Shown here: positions 59,000-64,000 of the stretch, piece by piece
Layout: each line of letters begins with the position of its first letter
Numbering within the stretch: position 1 is the first letter of the stretch
IMG/VR virus record: IMGVR_UViG_3300031857_000015
Coordinates: 124,001 to 188,000 of that record
Length of the DNA stretch: 64,000 bases
Source: a virus
Direction: 5' to 3' (one strand)
The notes under the pieces: generated by a model
What the model was told of the DNA's origin: nothing
The model's input: only the letters and a program-made list of their open reading frames with translations
Database searches by the model: none
Made by a program: the position numbers and the translations under genes

Positions 59000-60373
59000 C
59001 TAGCGGGTGAAACCTTTTGGCTTTCGTTTTCCGCGTAGCTTATTTAGCCGGTTAGTAAGCTGCGCAATAAGCTTTGCACGTTCTTTTTCGTCCGTTATTT
59101 CTGGTGCTTCGTAAAGCAACCTACGGAGATCTGGCGGGCAGTCTGGCCACGTTCCGGTTTTTGCCATGGGTCGCGGCACGCTCTGCTTATACACCTCTAA
59201 AATTGCTGCTGCGTAGGACAGGTATCGGATGTTCTCGCCGCGGCCTACGTCTTTGGCCGGAACGTCAAGGATTACGCAGATACGCTCCTTGGACATTGTC
59301 GCTTCCTGCTCATTGACCCGGGTATGGAAATCAGGCCGGCTCATGACGTGCACAAGTCCTACGTTGTGCAGATAGCCGGGAATGATTTTCAGGCTTGCCA
59401 GCGCAGTTAAGCCGCCAAAAAAGTTGGGCTTGAGCGACGCTTTGTTCCCGTAAATACCAACGCAGTCTGGGTTAGATACCAGCTCTAGCGCTCTGCGCAC
59501 AGCTTTTTCGGTGCCAAATGGTAGCTGATTATTTGCGCCGTCAATTAAACGGCGCAGGATGTCTCCGTTATGAAAGTATTCCCAGCCACGCTTGCCCTTT
59601 GGCGCCGCGGCGTTGAAGCCGTACTCGGCTGCAACTTCCACGGCATAAATGGCCGCCTCGTTTTCAGCTACCACTACGTTGCGCCAGCTGTCGCGCTTCG
59701 CCATTGGCCTGACGCCTTCGTCGTTTTGGTTGCCAAAAGACGTTGCCAGATCCGCGAGCGTTTCGGACACCGACACCGTAACTGGAATCTTGATAGGTTC
59801 TTTGCCTGTGCGCAAATCTGCCGGCCGGCGAGCGTACGCACGCTCCAGACAGATCGTGCGCGAATGCCAGCCGTTGGTGACATAAAAGTGCACGTCAACA
59901 AGCTTGCCTGCGTCGTCATATACCGGCATCACGCTGACGCGCGGCGGATTGGCGCTAGCTTCGTCGTACGTCTGTAAGATGTGGCCGATGTGGCCAAGAT
60001 CTACGGCGCGCTCGCGACCGACTTCGCCGGGCGGAAACTCAAGCATCGTCCACGGAATCGGCATTGACACATATCCCGTGTCAACTACGTCCTTGGGCGT
60101 GTTTCTGAGCAATCCTAAGACTTCGCGCAACACCGCGAGCCGCGCCTTTGCCGGTGCCCGAAGATTATTGGGCACGTTTTCGAGCACGTCTCGATACAGC
60201 GCTTTAAATACGCCGCTTGTACCCTTTTTGTTGTTGCGCCACGCTAGCGGCTTTTCGTGCTGCTTTTTTACGGCCTTCTTTGCCGCGTCGCCGAGCTTGA
60301 CTTTTCGTGCAGCTCGTGACTTTTTGTTGTCGTCGCCGGGGTTGCCCGCGGCTGCGTTTGTCTTTTTTGCCAT
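59000..60373 (-). CDS. ParB-like nuclease-fold protein, 457 aa
   Basis: The start is ATG 60373 with AAGGAG upstream. After a Lys/Ala-rich leader, residues about 95-190 resemble the ParB/Srx fold of phage proteins: VSVMPVYDDAGKLVDVHFYV then TNGWHSRTICLERAYARR, where ParB-like proteins have V-DG-H-R. The helical remainder (AENEAAIYAVEVAAEYGFNA, GDILRRLIDGANNQ) could be the DNA-binding part. The C-terminus is basic (LRGKRKPKGF). ParB-like phage proteins act as nucleases, methylation regulators or partition factors. The match is to the fold only. Confidence 0.5.
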   Translation of the reverse strand: MAKKTNAAAGNPGDDNKKSRAARKVKLGDAAKKAVKKQHEKPLAWRNNKKGTSGVFKALYRDVLENVPNNLRAPAKARLAVLREVLGLLRNTPKDVVDTGYVSMPIPWTMLEFPPGEVGRERAVDLGHIGHILQTYDEASANPPRVSVMPVYDDAGKLVDVHFYVTNGWHSRTICLERAYARRPADLRTGKEPIKIPVTVSVSETLADLATSFGNQNDEGVRPMAKRDSWRNVVVAENEAAIYAVEVAAEYGFNAAAPKGKRGWEYFHNGDILRRLIDGANNQLPFGTEKAVRRALELVSNPDCVGIYGNKASLKPNFFGGLTALASLKIIPGYLHNVGLVHVMSRPDFHTRVNEQEATMSKERICVILDVPAKDVGRGENIRYLSYAAAILEVYKQSVPRPMAKTGTWPDCPPDLRRLLYEAPEITDEKERAKLIAQLTNRLNKLRGKRKPKGFTR

Positions 60374-60388
60374 GTTATCTCCTTGTAA

Positions 60389-60730
60389 TTAGGTTGCAGC
60401 TACTTCCGGTTTGCTGTTGCTGGGTTCTGGTTCTGCCGGCACTTCCGCTTCCGGCAGCGTGTCGTACAAGCCCATCTCCACGTCGAGAATCATGGGATTG
60501 GGCACGTCCGGGCCGCCATAAATCAAGCAGCGGACGTGCGGATCAGCGGGCTTACCGGCGATGTGCTCATGCAGCATCGAGAACGTGATGATATAAAACC
60601 GTTCTTCCGGCAGTCGGTCGATGAGGTCCTGCGGTAGCGAGCGATTGTATTTCATCACGTCGCGCGAGATGTGATTAATCCGGTTAAGAAATTCTTTGTT
60701 CAGATACTTGTACTTTTTGGTGTCAGTCAT
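60389..60730 (-). CDS. Hypothetical protein, 113 aa
   Basis: The start is ATG 60730. The N-terminal 50 residues are helical and charged (YKYLNKEFLNRINHISRDVM), then comes RFYIITFSMLHEHIAGKP and a Pro/Glu-rich end (AEVPAEPEPSNSKPEVAAT). The function is unknown. Confidence 0.7.
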   Translation of the reverse strand: MTDTKKYKYLNKEFLNRINHISRDVMKYNRSLPQDLIDRLPEERFYIITFSMLHEHIAGKPADPHVRCLIYGGPDVPNPMILDVEMGLYDTLPEAEVPAEPEPSNSKPEVAAT

Positions 60731-60735
60731 TGCTG

Positions 60736-60990
60736 TTAGCGTTTACGCTCCTGCTGCGCGTTGTGAAATTTGATGATGGCGTCAGCGGCTTGCTTAGATT
60801 CGCTGTCGCTGTAGCCTTCTAGCTTGAAACGCTCTGTGACGTACCGATGCTCGAATGACGACTGATTAGGCGTAGACGGCGCTGTTCTCTGCGTCGTATT
60901 GCTTGACCCAATAAATGACGCGATAATCACAATGATTAATCCGACAATAAAAATGGGACCCAAGCCGTTGCTGCTGTTGTTTTGATTCAT
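60736..60990 (-). CDS. Small single-span membrane protein, 84 aa
   Basis: The start ATG 60990 overlaps the preceding stop (ATGA). Residues 10-27 (LGPIFIVGLIIVIIASFIG) form one transmembrane helix after an Asn/Ser-rich leader. The rest is soluble with a helical end (SKQAADAIIKFHNAQQERKR). It is not clearly a holin (only one span); a membrane-anchored accessory protein is likely. Confidence 0.72.
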   Translation of the reverse strand: MNQNNSSNGLGPIFIVGLIIVIIASFIGSSNTTQRTAPSTPNQSSFEHRYVTERFKLEGYSDSESKQAADAIIKFHNAQQERKR

Positions 60991-61286
60991 GCGTTTGCCT
61001 TTCTGTGCGCTTTGTCTAGCGCGTCAATTGCCTTTGTTAGCTCGGGCATCCGTTCATCCTCTTCAAACATTCCGTCGCCTTTTGTGTTGGCTTCGTACAC
61101 GGTCTCGTCGCCGCAGTCTGGGTAGTCAGCGCGAAAGTAGCCGTGACGCAAACGTAGGTACCCGGCGTGTTCGCCTTCGCTATCAAACACGTCGTACTGC
61201 TCGGGGCACGCCACAGAGGTTTGCTTAAGCGTGTAACCGCCGATGCAAAGATCGGGCTCGTCCCAGTTGGGGTCATTCTGCGCCAT
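60987..61286 (-). CDS. Hypothetical protein, 99 aa
   Basis: I choose ATG 61286 because GGAG lies 8 bases upstream and the longer form overlaps the preceding gene. It contains CIGGYTLKQTSVACPEQYDV and AGYLRLRHGYFRADYPDCGD, a beta-rich fold with four Cys residues, then an acidic helical end. The family is not firmly recognised. Confidence 0.7.
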   Translation of the reverse strand: MAQNDPNWDEPDLCIGGYTLKQTSVACPEQYDVFDSEGEHAGYLRLRHGYFRADYPDCGDETVYEANTKGDGMFEEDERMPELTKAIDALDKAHRKANA

Positions 61287-61536
61287 TTGGGGGCTCCATG
61301 CCGCTAGTGATGATGTTGGGAAATTGCTCACGAAATTGCTTTTTGGTCCAGAAGATATCTTTATGCCCTTCGGCGGCCAGTTCCATTTCGCACTCCATAG
61401 GGTAGTGCCGAAGGACGCTCAATGCCCGCTGGCGAATTGCTTTCGGGACCTTTGGTGTTTTTTTTGGATCTAATAGGTCGCGCATAAACTCGCGGGCGTA
61501 TTGTACGGCTCTAAAGCGCTCGTCGGGCATTGTCAT
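61273..61536 (-). CDS. BPSL0761-like small protein, 87 aa
   Basis: The start is ATG 61536 with AGGAG 7 bases upstream; an Arg-rich upstream extension is spurious. The opening TMPDERFRAVQYAREFMRDL and later RQRALSVLRHYPMECEME match the BPSL0761 family of small proteins found in phages and proteobacteria (TMPDERTRA..., LRHYP). The function is unknown. Confidence 0.75.
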   Translation of the reverse strand: MTMPDERFRAVQYAREFMRDLLDPKKTPKVPKAIRQRALSVLRHYPMECEMELAAEGHKDIFWTKKQFREQFPNIITSGMEPPNGAE

Positions 61537-61538
61537 TT

Positions 61539-61742
61539 TTAATCTCCTGTTTCGTCGTCGTCTTCTTCTTCGCCGTCTCGGTAGTAGCCCTCGCGTGCGT
61601 CGACCAACTCCATAACGCACACCGAATGCTCTACGATATTTTGGTCGTCAATCCAATCTTGCGCTTGCGCGTCATCGGCAAACGGGCCGTGAATTGAATA
61701 TCCCATATCAGGATTACCAATTACGGCAACATATTGCGTCAT
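61539..61742 (-). CDS. Hypothetical acidic protein, 67 aa
   Basis: The start ATG 61742 overlaps the preceding stop (ATGA). A compact alpha/beta core (YVAVIGNPDMGYSIHGPFAD, QDWIDDQNIVEHSVCVMELV) ends in an acidic tail (GEEEDDDETGD). The pattern recalls small phage proteins with GPF-x(5)-A and a helix, but no firm family is assigned. Confidence 0.7.
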   Translation of the reverse strand: MTQYVAVIGNPDMGYSIHGPFADDAQAQDWIDDQNIVEHSVCVMELVDAREGYYRDGEEEDDDETGD

Positions 61743-62188
61743 TCGCTCTCCTTTGGCTCGTTTTCAAGTTCATCGCCGCTGCTCTTTTTTATCGGCGTGT
61801 ATCCGTTCTTTTCAGCCTCAGCCGGCGACAGCGTGCGCAGCCAGTATCCAGTCGAGCACAGCTGCCCGCGTTCGCCTGTGACTTCGCAAATTTTGTACGA
61901 CATAGCTTCTGCCATGCTGCACACGCCAGACGTGAACTCGTCTCCGCCGTAACTGTACAAACGCAACCCGCCAAACTTTTCTTTGATTTGGCTGAAACGA
62001 AAAGGAGGGCATTCTGGTCTGTATTTAATGTGATTCTGAATCACACTGCACGCGGTATAGATCAAATCAAACCAACCGTCGGAGCACTCACAGCCGAAAC
62101 AGATCAGGGTTTCTGTTGGCGGTTTGTCGTGATCTTTGAACAGATCCGGGAACTCCGCGATAAGCCGCTGTTCAAGTTCGTCTCTCAT
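61739..62188 (-). CDS. Conserved phage hypothetical protein, 149 aa
   Basis: The start is ATG 62188. The plan is one I recognise from many phages: FPDLFKD near the start, CFGCECSDGWFDLIYTACSV, then FSQIKEKFGGLRLYSYGGDE, followed by Cys-containing ICEVTGERGQLCSTGYWLRT. The Cys residues may bind zinc. Function is unknown for the whole family. The C-terminus is acidic. Confidence 0.75.
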   Translation of the reverse strand: MRDELEQRLIAEFPDLFKDHDKPPTETLICFGCECSDGWFDLIYTACSVIQNHIKYRPECPPFRFSQIKEKFGGLRLYSYGGDEFTSGVCSMAEAMSYKICEVTGERGQLCSTGYWLRTLSPAEAEKNGYTPIKKSSGDELENEPKESE

Positions 62189-62456
62189 TTTTTCCGTCCT
62201 TGGGTTTACGTTTCTTTACCGGTTTTTCTACCGTTCGTTCAAATTTTCGCAGCAGGTCAGTTACGGCGTCTTGTACGTCAAACGTTTTGCCCAGCTCGTC
62301 AAATGCAGATGGTTCGGGTAGGTACGGGTCTTCTTTGCCTTCTTTAAGCGCGGCGTTGTACTCCCGGATTAGTTCAATTTTGCGCGAGCCGAGCGCAGTG
62401 TTAACAACCCGGAGGGCTTCGTAGACCAGCTGTGCTTCTTGCGCGGTGAGTTTCAT
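62172..62456 (-). CDS. Hypothetical helical protein, 94 aa
   Basis: The start is ATG 62456. A helical N-terminus (AQEAQLVYEALRVVNTALGS) leads to a second helix (DVQDAVTDLLRKFERTVEKP) and a basic end (VKKRKPKDGKNERRT). The family is not recognised. Confidence 0.68.
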   Translation of the reverse strand: MKLTAQEAQLVYEALRVVNTALGSRKIELIREYNAALKEGKEDPYLPEPSAFDELGKTFDVQDAVTDLLRKFERTVEKPVKKRKPKDGKNERRT

Positions 62457-62457
62457 G

Positions 62458-62982
62458 TTACTCCGCCATTGCTACAACGCGGCGTCGGTTTTTCTTTTCG
62501 GTCAACGTTGCCGGTTCAACGTGTTTGAGTTGTGACCCCGGAATCAGCGCGGCCATGTGGTGCAGAAACGTCTGTTCAAACTCGTCTTTAGTCAGGTCAG
62601 AGTAGGTGCCCATGCTACCTTTGTGGTACACCATCTCGCCGCGGTAGAGCAGCTTGCCTTCCTTGGTCATTCTGCATTTCCACGAGCACAAACAACCAGA
62701 CCGCCGATTCCACACCTCAAGCCCGACTATGACGTCTTCTTTTCTGACGTATTTGCCGCACTTACCGACCGGGATTTCTAGCTCTTCGAGATCCTGATCG
62801 TAGTGCGGGACAATGATATCTTTGGCGCTGTCCCAAACCGCTGGGATACATGTGTCCATAAAAGCCGCGTGCTGCCGGGCGAGCTGGTCGTCTTTCTTTT
62901 TTTCTTTAGCTATCAGCTCGTCGCAAATTTTTCTTTGCTGAGCCACGATCAAGCCTAAAAGCTCATGGTTTTGTTGTTCCAC
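62458..62982 (-). CDS. Hypothetical protein, 174 aa
   Basis: I choose GTG 62982 with GAGG 6 bases upstream; ATG 63000 is the alternative. The N-terminal 50 residues are coiled-coil-like (LGLIVAQQRKICDELIAKEK). The second half is beta-rich with Cys (GKCGKYVRKEDVIVGLEVWN, GCLCSWKCRMTKEGK). A basic C-terminus follows (KKNRRRVVAMAE). The function is unknown. Confidence 0.68.
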   Translation of the reverse strand: MEQQNHELLGLIVAQQRKICDELIAKEKKKDDQLARQHAAFMDTCIPAVWDSAKDIIVPHYDQDLEELEIPVGKCGKYVRKEDVIVGLEVWNRRSGCLCSWKCRMTKEGKLLYRGEMVYHKGSMGTYSDLTKDEFEQTFLHHMAALIPGSQLKHVEPATLTEKKNRRRVVAMAE

Positions 62983-63232
62983 TTTTGTCCTCAATGACAT
63001 CCCAGCCAATGTGCCCGAATACTCTTTTGGTGGCGCGAAAATCGTCACCATTGTCTAGCCCGGGCACTATCAGCACGAGGGTTTTGTTTTTCTTATCAAT
63101 GCGAAACGTGGTGCCAGATCTGGGTATTCCCCACACAGCGTCTTGCGCCGTGACCGCCACGAGATTACGGCACCAGTTCAGTACGGCTTCAGACGGATGA
63201 TCCAGCTCAAAATTGTCATTGAGCGCTACCAT
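62963..63232 (-). CDS. Hypothetical protein, 89 aa
   Basis: The start ATG 63232 overlaps the preceding gene by 17 bases. A short alpha/beta fold is suggested (SEAVLNWCRNLVAVTAQDAV, NKTLVLIVPGLDNGDDFRAT, KRVFGHIGWDVIED). No family is recognised. Confidence 0.68.
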   Translation of the reverse strand: MVALNDNFELDHPSEAVLNWCRNLVAVTAQDAVWGIPRSGTTFRIDKKNKTLVLIVPGLDNGDDFRATKRVFGHIGWDVIEDKSGTTKP

Positions 63233-63734
63233 CGGGTTTCGTTTCTCCGGCGGTCAAGGGTTCAGTTTTAAAGTAGTTGTTAGCAGCCGCGGCTCGAATA
63301 TAGTCTCCAACCAAAAGGTCGTGACCAACCTCAATAAAAGCAAATTTGCGCAGCGTATCTTCCATGTACTCAGCGTCTATAACGAGCGTGTCGGGCCACG
63401 ACGCGGCTTCTTCGGCGTATAGCTGGTCTGCGCCGTTGGCTTTGTAAAACTTTATTACTTCGTTACGGTAGACCTCTTCTGCCGCGGGCCCGCGTAAAAT
63501 TTTGGCTTCAACAGCTGCCTCTGCGCTATTGTCGTCCTCGTCGTGCACTGCGGCGAGCCGGAGCGTGCAAAGGCAGCTCGAAAGCTGCGCTATGATCGTT
63601 GACACCATTTCGTCGTCTTGGTTTTCGCAGAAGCTGCTCGCAAACGCGCGCATCAGCAGTTCTTCGATAATTTCCGCTGTTACGGGTTCTTTGTTTGCAA
63701 CTAGATAATGCAGCCGTAAATCTTCTTTGCTCAT
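63216..63734 (-). CDS. Hypothetical protein, 172 aa
   Basis: The start ATG 63734 overlaps the preceding stop (ATGA). It is helical and acidic (EIIEELLMRAFASSFCENQD, AAVEAKILRGPAAEEVYRNE), with a C-terminal EVGHDLLVGDYIRAAAANNY. The function is unknown. Confidence 0.7.
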   Translation of the reverse strand: MSKEDLRLHYLVANKEPVTAEIIEELLMRAFASSFCENQDDEMVSTIIAQLSSCLCTLRLAAVHDEDDNSAEAAVEAKILRGPAAEEVYRNEVIKFYKANGADQLYAEEAASWPDTLVIDAEYMEDTLRKFAFIEVGHDLLVGDYIRAAAANNYFKTEPLTAGETKPDGSAQ

Positions 63735-64000
63735 ACAGAACTCGCTTCTGGTTTGGGGTCAAGGCGTTTGTGCAGCTCATCGCGCCATACGTACGCCTGC
63801 GAACCGCGCCCAAACTTTGTCGGGCAATTGATATCAAAATCTCGGATCATGCTAGATAGTGCGTCCAGCCCGTAGATACCGCGCATCTGGTTGACTGGCT
63901 TACCGTCAGGGCCGGAGATGGTGTATTTTGGATTGCTGAAGTCACTCTCATAAATCGTGGTGCAGCGCTCGACCATTTCTTGCGGCACGCCGACATCCAA
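63731..64000 (-). CDS. Hypothetical protein, 5' end outside window
   Basis: The visible 89 residues run to the right edge (a TTG at 64000 could be a start but the gene probably continues). It contains YTISGPDGKPVNQMRGIYGL and FDINCPTKFGRGSQAYVWRD. No domain is recognised. It is translationally coupled to the 172-residue gene. Confidence 0.65.
   Translation of the reverse strand: MDVGVPQEMVERCTTIYESDFSNPKYTISGPDGKPVNQMRGIYGLDALSSMIRDFDINCPTKFGRGSQAYVWRDELHKRLDPKPEASSV

Overview
The window looks like an internal piece of a large tailed double-stranded DNA bacteriophage genome. Every supported gene (about 66 protein genes and 2 tRNAs) lies on the minus strand, so transcription runs from position 64000 towards 1. 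Genes are packed with ATGA, TAATG or short overlaps, Shine-Dalgarno sequences are frequent, and GTG or TTG starts are common. Phage hallmarks are a portal protein, a family A DNA polymerase, a primase and replicative helicase, a RecA/UvsX-type recombinase, a UvsW-like helicase, a Rad50/Mre11 (gp46/gp47-like) pair, a RuvC-like resolvase, thymidylate kinase, a MazG-like protein and long tail-fibre genes. The host cannot be read directly. The bacterial deoxyhypusine-synthase-like family seen here is one I associate with environmental bacteria such as Planctomycetes, which is only a weak hint.

Layout in transcription order: (1) 64000-59000 holds small accessory genes and a ParB-like protein, ended by a strong rho-independent terminator at 58940-58992. 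(2) 58946-58649 is a gene-free, hairpin-rich spacer. (3) 58648-52012 holds small accessory genes (SEC-C, MazG-like, a 29-residue membrane peptide), then a Cys-rich protein, an HTH + deoxyhypusine-synthase-like fusion and an unknown 381-aa protein. (4) 51840-50072 is a cassette of tRNA-Gln, a protein with a C-terminal GIY-YIG (T5orf172-like) domain, and tRNA-Met. (5) 50019-33112 is the replication and recombination block: Mre11, Rad50, two unknown genes, UvsW-like helicase, unknown, DnaB-like helicase, primase, UDG-like/PolA fusion, a good sigma70-like promoter, an unknown abundant-looking protein, and RecA. (6) 33112-21530 is a run of hypothetical genes including three tandem GGPxDG paralogues, a DUF551-like protein, a DUF1016-N-like protein, a GT-A glycosyltransferase-like protein and a RuvC-like resolvase. 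It ends at a terminator at 21501-21544. (7) 21484-14639 holds the portal protein, a GT-B glycosyltransferase, an HD-domain protein, thymidylate kinase and small unknowns. (8) 14626-1 holds three receptor-facing fibre genes: a collagen-like protein, a LamG + arylsulfotransferase-like propeller protein, and a giant protein of at least 3,677 residues built of about fifteen LamG-like repeats that runs off the left edge.

Inferred roles: the helicase, primase and polymerase replicate the genome. RecA, Rad50/Mre11, the UvsW-like helicase and RuvC drive T4-style recombination-dependent replication. Thymidylate kinase and MazG-like proteins adjust nucleotide pools. The portal and fibres belong to the virion. 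The most unusual items are the HTH + deoxyhypusine-synthase-like fusion, the UDG-like/PolA fusion with an altered motif C, the arylsulfotransferase-like fibre, the giant LamG fibre, the zinc-ribbon portal, the tRNA/GIY-YIG cassette and the hairpin-rich spacer.
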